The translations under genes were made by a program, and so were the position numbers. DNA of 64,000 bases, taken from assembly GCA_019022495.1 (NCBI GenBank), contig JAFEKR010000010.1:806001-870000 (forward strand). Reading direction: 5' to 3'. The DNA is from Epichloe hybrida (taxonomy: Eukaryota > Ascomycota > Sordariomycetes > Hypocreales > Clavicipitaceae). This document shows positions 48,612 through 62,060 of the stretch, one piece after another. The number at the start of each line of letters is the position of its first letter. The first letter of the stretch is position 1. The notes below the pieces were generated by a model that searched no databases, had not been told where the DNA came from, and saw nothing but the letters and a program-made list of their open reading frames with translations.

Positions 48612-51600
48612 ATGGCCGCATCACCGCCTGCGTCGCCTCTACACTCGCGAGAGCGACCCCTCAGCGCCATTGTGAAGCCAGGTCCCAGGAGTTCTAGCAG
48701 AATGAGTATGAGCAGCAAGGCTGGCGTCGGCAGCAGGGCATCTGACGATGAAAGTCGAACCGCGGTCAAAGTTGGTACGTATTTGCCTCAACACTTTCCT
48801 TCTTCTTCTTCTTCGTCTTTCAATGTTGGGTCCGAGCCATCTTGACTTCGGGGTCCTCATCTCTCGCTGACCACTTCTCCAGCTGTTCGAGTACGTCCAC
48901 CTCTGAAGCCTGACGATCCGGGCTACGACTTGATCCCACAGCGATTTCAGCGCTCCATGGTTCAGACGACGTCAAACACGAGCCTAGCAATCGACTCACC
49001 ACAGGGTCGCAAACTTTTCGTTTTCGATCGGGTGTTCAGCCCCGAGGTCATGCAGGATGGCATATGGGAGTACTTGGAAGACTCCATCGGCGCCTTTACC
49101 CAAGGCTACAACGTCTCCGTCCTGGCATATGGACAATCTGGCGCTGGGAAATCATACACCATGGGCACCTCTCGCCCAGGCGAGTTAGATGATGATTCAA
49201 TGATAGGTAAGGAGCATCCCGCGTTGGTCGCCGGGCGATGCGTGGCCAATGGAGCACTCGTATCTGCCAAAAGCGAAGTGGGCTGACACTCTTCTTCTTC
49301 TTTTTTTCCTCCTTCTTTTTCTTACAGGTGTGATACCCCGAGCTGCTACGGCTTTGTTCGAAAAGCTCGACACATCCAACAGCGGAAGTGGCGGCCTCTC
49401 TTCTAAGCGGCAGTCCATCTCCAACTTACGAACGCCTCGCGCCTATCAACAGAATATTCTTGGCGACCGGAATTGGTCATTAAAGGCAACGTATGTGGAA
49501 ATTTACAACGAGCAGCTACGCGATCTGCTTGTTCCAGACACAACCCCGCCCCATGAGCGAACAAGCATCGCCATTCGCGAAGACGTCAAGGGAAATATTA
49601 TCCTCACTGGCTTACGACAAGTTGATATCAACTCTGTCGACGACCTAATGAACGCGCTCAACTTTGGTTCCGACATTCGCCAAACCGATGCAACTGCTAT
49701 CAACGCAAAATCTTCTCGCTCCCATGCCGTCTTTTCGTTAAACCTAATACAGCGTAAGAGCAAGCCCAAGGCGGCGGCGGGGGCGGAGAAGAGGTTGTCT
49801 ATGCCTCTGGAGGCCATGACTGGTCAGGAGATGGGTGTGACAACGGACAGCAAACTTCACTTTGTCGACCTGGCAGGAAGCGAGCGACTCAAGAACACTG
49901 GCGCGCAAGGAGAGCGAGCGAAAGAGGGCATCTCGATCAACGCTGGTCTGGCATCGCTTGGCAAAGTCATCAGCCAGTTGTCTTCTCGCCAATCCGGATC
50001 ACATGTATCGTACAGAGATTCCAAGCTAACGCGGTTGCTGCAAGACTCGCTTGGTGGCAATGCCTACACCTTCATGATTGCTTGCGTCACGCCAGCCGAG
50101 TTTCACCTCAGCGAGACGCTGAACACGGTCCAATACGCTCAGCGCGCCAGGGCTATCCAGTCCAAGCCCCGAATTCAGCATGTCGAAGACGGGGATTCCA
50201 AGGCTCTGGTGGAACGACTCCGAGCAGAGGTTTCCTTCCTCAGGGATCAGATTCGAAGCTCACATGGAAGCGACAACAACCCGCGGAGAGCCAACGCAGC
50301 ACCAAATGAACGATCCGAAAGACAGAATGAACGAGAGCTGGAACTCCAGAACCAGCTTTTAGATGCACAGGAGAACTACAGTGCCCTGAGTCAGCGACAT
50401 GCCAGGCTCATCGCGGAGCTTGCGAGAGCCAGGGAAAACGAGTCGGAAGAGATGGGACAGAACGGGGACACATCTGCCGACGATCGACTGAACCGCTCCA
50501 ACTCGTTCGCCCAAGCCGTCGAGCAAGTGGTGTTGGAATACGAGAAAACCATTCAAAGCCTGGAACAGTCCCTGTCGAGCACCCGTACGACACTCTCTAA
50601 CACGGAAACTTCGCTGCTGGAGAAGGAGACGAAATGCGCCTACGTAGAAACCATCAACAGCCAACTCCAAACACGCCTTCAGAAACTCATGGATCGTGAG
50701 GCTAGCACCGAAAATTATCTGCATGATCTCGAGGCAAAACTGGACGGCCACACTAATGGCGAAGAGAAGAACGCCACAATCATCACACAACTTCGTCAAG
50801 AAATTGCACGGGTCAGAGTGAATGAGGCTGCTTGTGAGGACTACATATCCACCCTTGAAGAGCGTCTGGCGGAAGCAGATCAAGATGCCGAACTCATGCA
50901 GCGAGAGGTGGACCGCCTGGAACAGGTCGTGGAGCGCCAACGCAGCTTGGGAAAGCTAGACTCCCTACTCCATGAACTCGATCATGTCGAGAACGGGAGG
51001 CCCGCGGAACCCGAGACTGCCAACAACGGTGCCACGCGAAGCGGACGTTTCTCGGATCACTCTCGCAGCCAATCTCGCGTCAGCCGGAAGAGCCAACTCC
51101 GTGGACCTATTCCCGAGGAGCATGATGAGCGCGCTTACGATGATGATGCCACCGATGTTGACGACAATGCCGAGTCAACAGACCACTTGAACGACGATCA
51201 CATTGCGGAACCATGCAACAAAGTGGAAGCAGAGGACATGTCCAACGGCACTGATGCACGGTCGAATGCCCAAAGCAGATTCGTTGCTGACAAATTGGAG
51301 ACGGTCACCCAGGAGCTCGTCGTCCTTCGTGTCGAGCATGAGTCCACGATTCAAGAATTTGATCAGCTCCAGGCTAAATACGAAGAGACTCTCCGATCGC
51401 TAGCTGAGCTTCGGGACGCTGTAGATGAAGCCCGGCATCCTGAGCGGTCTAGAGTGCGCGACTCAATACTATCTACTTCAACGCCACCGCAGACACGCCC
51501 CGATTCTCCCATGTCAGACGGAAGGTCCATCGACGGCAAACATGAACCTCGCTCATCCCTGTCGCGGTCTCTATCTTCCGAGCTGTCCTCTGCAATGGAG

Positions 51601-54087
51601 TCGCCGGCGACTATGGACACCTCGGCGGCTGACCTCGGCTCCGAAGACGATTCTGCCACCACAAAACCCGCGGCGTCAAGCGAGAACTTGGCTCAGCAGG
51701 CCGAGAACGAGCACCTGGCCGCCGAGGTGGGAAGACTGCGACGGCTTGCAGAGGAGAAGGCAGCCGCCGAGAAGGCTCTTGCTGAGAAGTTTGCCGAGCT
51801 CGAATTCACGCACAACGAAACGCTCGACATGGTCGAAGAACTCAAGACAGAGGTATCAAAGGCCCGCGCGGTCGAGGCTACTTCACCAAGGACCAGCAGT
51901 CCAGTCATCCGTCGCAAGTCGAGCCAGAATCTCATGATCATTGACCGAGCACATCGCTCATTTGCCTCTCTGCGAAACATCGCGACCGACAACTTTGAGA
52001 ATCAGCCCGAGGTGATGCAACATTTCGAGCTCAACTTGAACTCGGCCATGCATGAACTCCACTCTCGAAGCGAGCGTATTCAAGAGCTGGAGGCGGATAT
52101 CGCCTCTGTCAGGAAGGAGATGGAAACTAAGATGACCATCATTTCGGGATTAACACGGGAGAGGTCAAGCCTCAAGGCTAGCCCCAGGGATATGTCCATG
52201 GTTGCAAATCTACGCGATCAGCTTGAACGAAATGACAAGCAGATGTCACAGATGCGTGAGGCCCACGAGACTCGCGAGAAGGAACTAAGGTCCGAGTTGG
52301 AAAAGCTGCGGGAGTCCCTGGAGAATGCGCGGGCGCCATCTGCCACTGGTGCCGCATGCGATGGCGCTGTTGACAATGGCGATGACGAGGAAAGACGGAA
52401 GCGCATCGCCGAACTCGAAGGGGAGTTGGCCGGCTGGGAAGAAAAGCACCGGCTTGTTCTTGAATGCACGGAGAAGAACGAAGCTGGCTTGCGTGCCAAC
52501 ATCATGAAGCTCGAAGCTGAAATTGCAGCCACGCGGGAGAATCACGAAAGGTCCTTGTCCAAGGCCGGCTCCGACGGTGAAGAATCTGTTCGTGAGACCG
52601 AGGAGAAGCATCAGAAACTCGTCGGCTTCTTGCGCACCGAGATTGATGAGTACAAGGCCATCATCAACAGCAATGCCACAAAAATTGCCGAGCTTGAGGC
52701 AGGATACTCGGCAGCAAAGTCTCAACTTGAGGAATTAACTACGACTCACGAACGCGTCACAAAGGAACTCGAGGATCGTGGCAATCTCGTGGCCACTCTT
52801 GAGGAGAACCTTGCCAGCCATGCTGAAGCAGCGAAGTCCCTTGAGGACGCACTGAAGCTCGCTCAGGAGACACATGCCAAGGAGATGTCCGAGTTGAGAT
52901 TGCGCGAGCAAAAGAGCTACGAGGAGCAGGCCGAGGTGCTCATGCAAGAGCATAACGACGCCGTCCATAAACTAGATGAGGAGCTTGCTCTGGCCAGGGA
53001 TGAGTTGACCAAGACTGCCACACAGGTCGCGGTGGGCATGAATATGGATGTCAGCATCGAGCTGCTCTCAGAACGCATCGCGAAGCTTTTGGCCGATCAG
53101 AAGTTGCTCGTGGAGGAGCAACGCAAAGCCGAAGAGATGAAGGGTCATGTCACTGAGCTCACTGGCAGCAACGAAAAAATGCTGGGCGACATTGAGGCGG
53201 CCAAGGTGTCCTTGACCGAAATGCTGTCAGACACGTCCGAGGCTGTGCCCTCATCAGTCGCGGAGCAGCTCAACGCAGTCAAGAGCAAGCTCGTCGACCT
53301 CGAGGGGCGCAACAAGAAGAACAGTCGTTTGGTCGAGGAGCTTGAGGAGCAGCTGCAGAACAACTTTGACGAGGCCCAGGTGACCAACAATCGCCTCAGC
53401 ACGCTGCAGACTGAGCGCAATGCCCAGCTGGAGGAAGCCATCTCTGCCCGCGCCCAGCTCCAGTCCGATTTGGACAGTATTCGCGAGGAGCATGCATCCC
53501 TCCAGGCCAGGTTCCAGGAGCTGTCTGCCACGGGCGAAGTCAAACGATCGGATTCCAATTCTACCATGCGCAAGAGCAGCTCCCATGCTTCATTGCCTTC
53601 ACCACCGCCTGCCATTCCCCTGCCCCCGCTGCCCAACGTGGCCGGCAGGAGTGCCTCGCCAACCAACAACGCTGCCGTGCCCACGTCCCCGAACACTGGC
53701 CTACCTCTCAGCAAAGAAAACGTCAACATTTCTCAGCTCACAGAAGATCAAGAAGCCCGCGTCAGAACAATGGAGAAGCAACTCGACGCAGAGCGGCGTT
53801 TGACGCACACGCTCGAGGAAGCACTGACGGACCTCGAGATTCAATCCAACAAGGTCAAGAGCGACTGCGAGACGTGGAAGAAGCGTTCTCAGAAGCTGGA
53901 GACTGAACTGAAGGAGCTCAAGGACCGACAAGTCGAGCCGCAGCCGGACAACCGTTGGAGCATGCAGGCGGTTGAAGAGGAGCGAAAGAAGCGACAGGCA
54001 GCCGAGTTGGCTAGAAAACAGCTCGAGGAGAGAATGAATGCCATTAACAAGGGCAAGAAGAAGAAGGGCAGTTTGAATTGCTTCTAG
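48612..54087 (+). CDS. N-terminal-motor kinesin with long coiled coil
   Basis: Three exons close in frame: 48612-48774, 48883-49206 and 49328-54087 (1748 aa). Seen: a Ser/Pro-rich N-terminus, a motor domain from residue ~55 (AVRVRPPLKPD), P-loop YGQSGAGKSYTMG, switch I NAKSSRSHAVFSLN, switch II FVDLAGSERLKNTG, and a KLTRLLQDSLGGN microtubule-binding block. About 1300 residues of nearly continuous coiled coil then follow, interrupted by Ser/Pro and acidic linkers (around residues 650-700, 810-880 and 1590-1625). It ends with a lysine cluster and GSLNCF. It is likely a kinesin-4-like or related plus-end transport motor; the subfamily is not certain. Intact. Confidence 0.85.
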
Positions 54088-55982
54088 GCGGGGCTGAGCT
54101 TTCTTTGGAAGACGACGCGCCAGGAAGAGGAGGAGCAACCACGGCAGCACGATACATGAAGATGATGACGCTGCTCCCCTGTCTGTACAATCAATCCCAC
54201 GGTGCAGACAGCATTATTCTATTTCTCTTGTACACAACGTTGCTGCTGGCTCATGCGTAATGCTTCCGACGTGCACACACACACATACCTGGCCTGGCGT
54301 TTCTTTGACACTTGCAATTGCTCTTTGCTTGGCTAATTGGGCGGCAAGAGGATGGCTTTTTAATCCGGGGGCGTGTTGTTTCTGTCATGCTCATGTTTGC
54401 ATTTCCCCTTTCCCCCCCCCCCCCTTCCCTTTTTTCCCTTTTTGCTTTGTGGGTTTGCAGTAGACAATGTCTTGCCGCGGGTCACGCATTGGTTTTTTTT
54501 TTTTTTTTTTTGGCAGCCACAGTGCAAGAATACCTCCCCCCTCTCCCCTTTGCTTTGGCCGTCCTTTGTTTCTGTTCTTGTTGTCGGATTTCTTTTCTTT
54601 TCTTTTCTTTTCGTTTTTCCTTTTTTATATATATCATGGTAGCGATGACAGTGGCGATGGACTGAATGAGTTGTACTCTATGGATACGCGCAGCTTCTCC
54701 TTTTCTCCAGCTGCGCCGCACCTCGCACCGCACCGCCGACGGAACAAAAGAGGCGCGCGTGCGCAGCCGAGAGACCAAAGGGAAGATTTGAATACTTGAA
54801 TACCCCACCCCAGTGGCATTTGCTCGAGTTGTAATGGTGACGCGGTCCTTGGTGAATGTGAATGTGAATGTGAATGAATATACGGAGGTTTTTTCTTTCT
54901 CCGTTTCGCCTTCCTGCCTTTTTTCCCTGTTTTGCACAAACTGGCTTTGGCCTCGACTGACTGACTGACTGACTGACTGACTGATCTTTTGTTATTGTTT
55001 TCAGCCCTACGTCCTAGACGGGTACGATACACAACCTTGATTCGTGGCGGGGAATCAAGGGAGATGATGATCAGGGGAGTAGGATCGAAAAGGTACCGTA
55101 CATTTTGTTACTAGCAACTTGTGCAGAAACGGATATGCACATTCCTTGCATCTCTCTACATGATAACAGCATCACTTGTACAAGTCACTGTAGCTTGAAT
55201 AATTACAGCTGTTGCTGATTAGAGAGCAACGACGAAAGACCGGGGCACGTATATTTGTAAAATGATTCAATCAAGGGGGTGGCGTGGATTGCGGGCGTGC
55301 GTGGCCATGATGAGGCTTGGGAGAGCAGCCCAAGCGGCCTGCAACATGCCCGAGAATAACGTCCCAGGGAACAAGTTGCACGCAACATCGGCATATGAGT
55401 CAATTTGGCATGTTCTTCATTCAGCCAACTACTTTAATTCCTCAAGTTGCTACAAATATGACACAACTTGGTCTCCGTCATGTCTCCCCGTCCATCCATC
55501 ACAACACACGGTCCATACAATGCCCACGTATGGGCCATGCTTTACATGGCATGAGAGAACAAAATATATGTGGCCAAAAAGTGAAAGGGAAAAAAAAAAG
55601 AAAAAAAAAGTGCTCAACACAATATAAATAAAGTCCGTCTCCGAAACGCCTTTCCTGAGAGAAGAAAAAATAAAGTGTGTTGCCAAGCGAATGAAATTCG
55701 ATATGCGCCGAGGCGAATCGTTATTCTGATTGCCTAAAGTCTATTCTTCCAAGTAGTCCAGATGACTGCCAAGTTGGTATTGAAGGTGGGGGGGCGGGGG
55801 CCGTTTTTTTGGGAGCAAGGAAGGAATGAGGCCCCGATGGGATGTGTGAAATGTAGGTCGTCTGTCGGTCGCTATAAAACAGGTCGTTTCATCCGGTGAG
55901 TCATGGTGGTGCAAACTCGCTCTAGAATATCAAGAGAGTGCGGATAGAGAGAGCCGGTAGACAAAAACGGAGCCAATACATC
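54088..55982. other. Intergenic region with homopolymers and microsatellites
   Basis: 3' side of the kinesin and the convergent glycosyltransferase gene. It contains C14 at about 54,413-54,424, T21 at about 54,493, TTTTC repeats at 54,595-54,610, GAATGT ×4 at about 54,856 and TGAC ×7 at 54,957-54,982. No recognised gene; antisense frames of these repeats are not coding. Confidence 0.6.
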
Positions 55983-57638
55983 CTACGATGCTGGGATCCA
56001 GACAAGCTCGATTATGCCGTCAATGTTGCTCATGGGCTGTTTGTCAGAGTGCACCCATCGATCGTCACTCTGCTTTCGTGTGTACGTCTGCAGTACAGAA
56101 CCGTCTGATAGCACTTCCGACTCCTCCATCTCCCAGGCAATCTTTTTGCCAGTCTGTTCGAGATTCGGCCGTTGAGGCCCCATCATGAAGTCAAGGTTCC
56201 AGCCCTTGTCCTCGGGAGCAGCATGGAGCGTGGCCTCCATCTGGTTGGTATCAAAGGTCACGCCTTCTGGATAGTGGGCTATTGAATATCCGGAAATGAT
56301 GAAGTCATCGTTGGTCTGGAAGCGCTGCAGCGTGCAGTCTTCTCCGCAGGTATGTGCGATCTTGGTGTATTGGCTAGGTTTGGCTTTGTGCCAGCCTCCG
56401 CCACGATAATGGTGGAGGGAGAGGGGTTTGATGCCCCATTCGTAAAATCCCGACGGGTGGCCAAAGAAGTCGAGTTGCCACAGGTCCCAAAACGTGGTTA
56501 ATCGCGTGTCGGTATTCTCGTAAATACACTTTCGGAGGAGAATATCACCCTGCGGGCCCCAGCCAGAGTTGGATTCCAGGATCTTCTGTTCCGTGGTGCA
56601 GCTGCTGTAGAGGTCTGTGATCTTCTTGGCCAAGGGCACAGATAAAAAGACGCCTGCTCCGCCAAAGGCTTGCGAACCATGTCTCTCAATCGCTCCAGTG
56701 TCCTCGGATAGCGTGCCAATATACATCTCTCGCGTGTGGTCGTGTTTTCCCATCTTCTCGACCAGTCCGTGCATGCTGGGGAAAAAGGTGTCGTCGTCGC
56801 AAGTTACTAGCCACTTCTTGTTCTGGGCCTCGGGATGCGTGGACAAGGTGGGGACCAGGCTGAGGTATCTGACGGCCATTTCCAGAGACGAATCAGAGTG
56901 GTAAACATCCACGTCAACACCAACGTCACCGAGCAGATTAGCGACCTCCTGGAGCTCGTCATCACTTGCGCCTAGCAGCATGAGCAGCAACTTGCCACCA
57001 TTGGAGCGGCCACGGCTGTCGGTAAGCCAGTAGATCCATTCGTTGATGGGAGTAGTTTCAGGATCCATGAACCGTTTGTATGTTGTCGAGACGCCAAACA
57101 TGAAATCGGTGGCGTTGGCCGTGGACGGGAAAGCAGATGCAGAAACTTGAACTTCCAGCGGCTCGTCACAGCCATCTTGGCCATAGAGCTTGTTGACGTC
57201 GACAGTCTTGAAGGCGCCGTTCAGAAGATTTTTAGGTACCTTTGTCATACTCTTGCGTTCCAGGCCTTCGATTCTGGTGAAGCGAACGTATCGCTTCATG
57301 TACTGGAATCGCTCGTCGAGGTTGTACCTTTGTCTTATTTTTTGTAAATGGGGCACGTCGACGCTACAGTTCAAATTGAACCTGCTGGATACCAGATCAC
57401 CATCGTCGAGCATAGAGCCCCCTGACACGGGTGAGTTGCTGTCATCGAGTGGCTTTTGTTCGTGAACAGGGCTCGCCTTTATGGCTGGTTTGCGGAAGAG
57501 TCGGGGTCGAACTGGCACCGTGTCTGGGCGGATAAAGGCCACAAGAACAAGCAGGACGCACAGGGCGGCAAGAAGCGCTCTAACGCAAGGGCTCCGCATC
57601 GTAATGGAGCGTTTGGGACCCAGAAATATCGCTCCCAT
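55983..57638 (-). CDS. GT31/Fringe-like type II membrane glycosyltransferase
   Basis: Intronless, 551 aa. Seen: a short cytoplasmic tail, a single N-terminal signal anchor at residues ~18-40 (VRALLAALCVLLVLVAFI), a stem, then a catalytic domain. The domain has a cysteine (NCSVDVPHL), a DDD metal/nucleotide-sugar motif in VTCDDDTFFPSMHGLVEKM, a GAGVFLS block and a WGPQGDILLRKCI block, as in the fungal DUF604/Fringe-type GT31 family. These act in the Golgi lumen. The acceptor is not known. An alternative start at 57599 (MRSPCVR) would shorten the tail. It looks intact. Confidence 0.85.
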   Translation of the reverse strand: MGAIFLGPKRSITMRSPCVRALLAALCVLLVLVAFIRPDTVPVRPRLFRKPAIKASPVHEQKPLDDSNSPVSGGSMLDDGDLVSSRFNLNCSVDVPHLQKIRQRYNLDERFQYMKRYVRFTRIEGLERKSMTKVPKNLLNGAFKTVDVNKLYGQDGCDEPLEVQVSASAFPSTANATDFMFGVSTTYKRFMDPETTPINEWIYWLTDSRGRSNGGKLLLMLLGASDDELQEVANLLGDVGVDVDVYHSDSSLEMAVRYLSLVPTLSTHPEAQNKKWLVTCDDDTFFPSMHGLVEKMGKHDHTREMYIGTLSEDTGAIERHGSQAFGGAGVFLSVPLAKKITDLYSSCTTEQKILESNSGWGPQGDILLRKCIYENTDTRLTTFWDLWQLDFFGHPSGFYEWGIKPLSLHHYRGGGWHKAKPSQYTKIAHTCGEDCTLQRFQTNDDFIISGYSIAHYPEGVTFDTNQMEATLHAAPEDKGWNLDFMMGPQRPNLEQTGKKIAWEMEESEVLSDGSVLQTYTRKQSDDRWVHSDKQPMSNIDGIIELVWIPAS

Positions 57639-59744
57639 GGTGTTGTCCCGTCGAAATTATTTGGGGGGGGGGTTAGTAATCCTTGCTCACTGATACTCGC
57701 AACGAGTGTCTGTGTTCCCGATGCTGCGGGAGTATGGTCATGAAGAACCTCGACTACCCAAGTCCAAAGTTGTCCTAGGGCAATGCCCGGATACCTGCGT
57801 CCCTAAAGCAGAACTGAATGCCCTGACACGCCTGAATCTCGTTATATGACCAGTAGAATAATACCCAAAGATTGCCTATGTTGAGTGGTGATGATTGTTC
57901 GAGGTGAAGCGGAACGAGAGAACGAGTGTGTAGCTGCCGGTCGTTTATTCTTCTTCTTTTCTTTCGAGGATGAATCTATTACCAACTGCGAAGTGCAGCG
58001 ATTCGGAAGAAAAGGAGAACAAAAAAAAAACGACGAAATCGGATCAGGTCAAGTATCGACAGCTGGCAGGTATAGAGGCGGCGTAAATGTGCGGGAGCAG
58101 AACCAAGGATCTGTATCGGGTGCCCAAATTCAACGTCCGGCGTGGAAAATCGAATCGAGTGCCGTCAAGGGTCGACGAGCACAATGCATGGAAAGCAGCA
58201 CAAAAAAAAAACCCCTCAAATGACCAAATGACCAAATGAAGAGATGGTGGAAAAGGAGAGTGAGGGTTTGCGTGTGGGAGAGGGAGGGCAAGGTCAAGTG
58301 CGAGCAAGCTCCAGGTTTCAGGAAGGCACGACAGAGCGTTGACAATGTCGTCCTGCACCTGGCGATGAGGAGTGTCTTTCAAAGCGACGTCGGGGCTGGT
58401 AACTTTCGCAAGTACGGCGCGCTAGGGAGTACATTTCAAACCCCTGGACGATTGAGCGCATGTATGTACATGTACTCCGTACAGCAACAGCAGCAATCTC
58501 GGCAGGCAGTGCCATCGAACCAACATGCCGCGTGCCACCAAGCGAGGATCAGAGCTAAATCGAGTCGAGATATGCACTGTGGGGGGGAGGGGGTGGGCCA
58601 GCGATTGGATAGCAATCAACGATGGCGTCGCATGGTGGGCCAGGGATGGCAAGGGGGTGAAATTGGCGACGGGCGAGTAGCAGACGGTAGCAGACAAGGA
58701 ACCAGGAGAATACAACAACGGTCAGGATTGGCAAATTGAGAAAGGTCATTTGCAATTTGCGATTTGCATCACCAGTGCCACGGTGCCATCCCATGCCCCA
58801 CGCATCCCGTCCATCCCCTGGGGCTGGCAAAAGGTAGTGAGTGATGTGGTGATGTTGATGATGATGATGTTGATGATGATGATGATGCGGTTCCGTGCCT
58901 GCATTGTTTCGCGTGCCACGACGAGAGACAAGCCGTATGTATGTATGTATATGTACGTACATAAGGCCAGCGGCCCACATTTTCTCATTTCCACGACCCC
59001 ACGACGAATGACACAGGAAAAGTCGCAGCCCCAAGGGCGGCGCAGGACGGGCCAGTGCAGTGGGCCAGCAGGGAGGATCAACATGGACAGAGCATTGTTC
59101 ATTTGTTCATTTGGAATGGAACAAGGTGATATCAGCCCAGGGCACATGATGGAAGTCCCCACTCCCTGCGTCGCGACCCTCTGCGCCTCTTGATAGATTG
59201 TATATACGTCCGTACATGCGGATTACATACGGAGCACATTTTTTATCAAGACCTGCGGACTAGCCAGGCGGGCTTCCCTTTTGACTCGAGGGCTGCTTCG
59301 GAATCCCGAATTGATCTATGTATGTACTGAATAGCTAACAGTCTACTACTTATTTATTGGCAATTGGCCATGGTTCGGCCTTGCTACTCCATAATACTTT
59401 GATGCGGCATACATACATATTTGTCGCGAAACTCGGTGCTTGGCAGTGACGCTACCGGCAGAGCTTATGTAATTCTATACCCATGGGGCGGCGGCTACAG
59501 AAAAGCCAAGACCGAAGCCAAGTTGCGACCGTGAACGCATCGTCTCCATGGAAGACCGATACGGATCACGGATCACGGAGTACGGATTTCATACTGGGCA
59601 CGGAGTACGTACTCCCTGCAGCACTGTCTGTTGAGAAATCCAAGGATTGGATACTGTACATGTGTACGTGCGCACAGGGCGCAATATCAAAGAAATGGGG
59701 CAACGAAACGTGCATGCGCAGGAGCCATCCTGGCTGAAGATTCT

Positions 59745-59778
<34 letters not shown>

Positions 59779-61671
59779 CGTTTTCCCATTTCCGCACCAT
59801 CACCGCCCATTTGCGTCTGATGCCCCGCCCCACCCACTTGCGGATGGCTAATCTGCCCTGTCGTGCTCCGTGCTCCGTACTGTGGTAATACTCCTTGGGT
59901 TACTTTCCTGTGGTACTTCTGTCTAAGCGACCCGTGGAGCGGGTACGACCACCATCTGCCAGCGGAAGTACCGTACATGATGCAGACGCAACGTCAGCTT
60001 CGGCTGATTCGCCCCTTACTCTCCCAAACTCCACCGTGGATGCCATCGGCAACGGAAGTATTATTAGCCAGCCCCGCCTGCGATTTGGTGGGGACATGGA
60101 GGACACAAGCTTTTCTCGCACAGCCGGTCAATGCCCAGCCATGGCCCTGTGTGTGTGTGTGTGTGTGTTTGCTGAGTCTGCATTTGTGAACTTCCCGTAG
60201 GACGGACGAAGAGGGCAATCAATCGATTTGGTCAGGTGTAATCCTGCCTCGCCCATTCCGGGAACTGTATGTGTGTGTTTTTTTCTTTTTTTTCTTTTCT
60301 CCCCCCCTCCCAAGACGTCGGCGTGAAACACTGTGTCGGCTTCATGCCCCTTGTTGGTCAACGTAGGGTACCGCGCACCGGGTCGATGGCCAACTACATA
60401 ACAATACAAATCGACGCTGATTCAGTTCATCTCAGCTAGCGGTTTTGAATCGCGTCCTGTCCTGGCGGGAGGTCCTTTCAAAGGGAAACAACGCGACATT
60501 CCTAGCACTAACCGACTCTCATGTTTCAGCGTGGAATGTCTCTTGACATGATGACAGCTGTCGTGCCGTGGCCGGTAATAGTCCCGACAGCGAGCCAAAC
60601 ATCCGACGGAATGCATTGCCGGTGGCCGTTTCATTCAGAGCCTTGTTCACCCATTGCTCTGAAATAGTCATGCTCATGCCTCGCGTTCCTTGCCATGGTG
60701 GATGCGAACAACTTGATATTAGAAAGCTGAGACGTCGGCAGAGAAGCCTTGATAGTCGTTGTTTTCCGATTCCCGAGTATAAGATCCTTATGGCTGCCCC
60801 TGCCCGACTTCATCGGCATCATGGGCGCAGGGAAAGCTTCGGTATCCGCCTAGGCTAAGTATTATCCACTTCCGTTTTTGTTGGAATCACCAAGGTTATG
60901 ATGCACTAGTGCGGGCAAGTCTGTTGTATGGATGATAAAGATGCTAATTCTAGCCAAGGGGGTTTGAGGCTGCGGATGAAAAGGAGGATGGCGAGTCACG
61001 TGCGTGCCTCGCGTACGGGTGCACCCAATCACATCGTAGCATCAGTGCGTATGCTCCCCTTTCCCCTGTGGACCACCTAATAGTTGCAACAATAACAATA
61101 ATAATCTCTTTATGCGCAACATGAGGGGGGAAAACCATTGTGCACCACAAACGTAGTGTTTGTAGTTATTAGTGTAGTTACTACAAATTATTTTGTAGTC
61201 AGTGTATTTAGCCCGCAATTACATCCTCGTTAATCCTCGCTGGCCTTCTGTTCCTAGCGAGAAGCTATTTACACATTCTCGTGGTAAGGGCTTCGTGTTC
61301 TAATTGCCTCAAGGACTAATCAATAGCGGAGCCTGACATCAGGCGCTCACACACGCAAGCCACAGAGGGGGATGCTCCTCACGCCGGAGACCCCGGCGAG
61401 AATGCAGAGTGTGCCCTATCGGCCCTGTCAACATCTGTGAACACACCCACTGTCTCGATCACGATCATGCTGAATTTGATGATTGATTGATTGATTGATT
61501 GATAAAAGGGAATATTCGTTACGAGGGCTTCAGACACACAAAAGGCGGTGAATAAAAAGCCACAACATACAAGCTCAGACTGTACAAAGTAGCCGCCCTA
61601 TAGTCATCCACATACAAGTTGTACTGTGTATTGACTCTGCGAACTTCACAGAATTCTCGTTGATCACACCC
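57639..61671. other. 4-kb gene-poor region
   Basis: No recognised gene. It contains G9 at 57,661, a GATGATGTT repeat near 58,855, GTATGTAT repeats near 58,937, T26 at about 59,749-59,774, a TG run at 60,150-60,168 and TGAT ×6 at 61,481-61,503. TACGGAGTA motifs lie at 59,577, 59,600 and 59,870. The TGTAGT words shared with the left end occur at 61,146-61,200. Confidence 0.55.
61146..61200. repeat. TGTAGT-type repeat, right-hand copy
   Basis: CGTAGTGTTTGTAGTTATTAGTGTAGTTACTACAAA-type sequence (shown only in part) repeats the word set and the GTAGTTACTAC inversion of the cluster at 905-1100. The two are related or built from the same motif. Confidence 0.6.
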
Positions 61672-62060
61672 TTAGCATTTATAAGTCAAGGCGGCCCCTT
61701 CCCCCGTTGCATGCCAGCCACTGTGATTAATGTGTATTGGCAACTTCATGCTGCCTTTAGCACAGTAGCAAGTCATCGTAAAGTCACCGTTGTTTGAAAA
61801 CGTTGGGATCAACGTATTGGCGCCCGCATTATGGCAGATGACACTGATCTCCTGAATTACTTGCGGCTGCTGTGTCTCTAGCTTTCCTTTGGTTAAGTCC
61901 ACGTTGCCCGTAAACACTATCTGGATTGGGGGTGAGGGGGTGCCACGACCCGCAGCGCTCGTTGCAATAGCCAAAACCACAAAATTCGGGAGCTCTATTC
62001 TTAGGTATTAGCAGAGAAAGGAAAGATAGTGAGAAAAAAAAAAAAAGTAAACTAACTCAT
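61672..62060 (-). CDS. Small secreted cysteine-containing protein
   Basis: Two exons close in frame: 62057-62060 (only ATGA) and 61672-61994 (108 aa), separated by a 62-bp intron (GTTAGT ... AATAG). The splice creates MKLPNFVVLAIATSAAG, a standard signal peptide; the unspliced frame would need a GTG start. The mature part is about 90 aa with four cysteines (ICHNAG, TCYC, YKC at the C-terminus) and no known domain. Size, secretion and location near repeats fit a candidate effector or small cell-surface protein. The ATG is also the only one at that position. No homologue recognised. Confidence 0.6.

Noticed and set aside
54467..54937. Phe/Leu-rich and Lys-rich frames
   Set aside because: They come from T-runs and TTTTC repeats after the kinesin gene.
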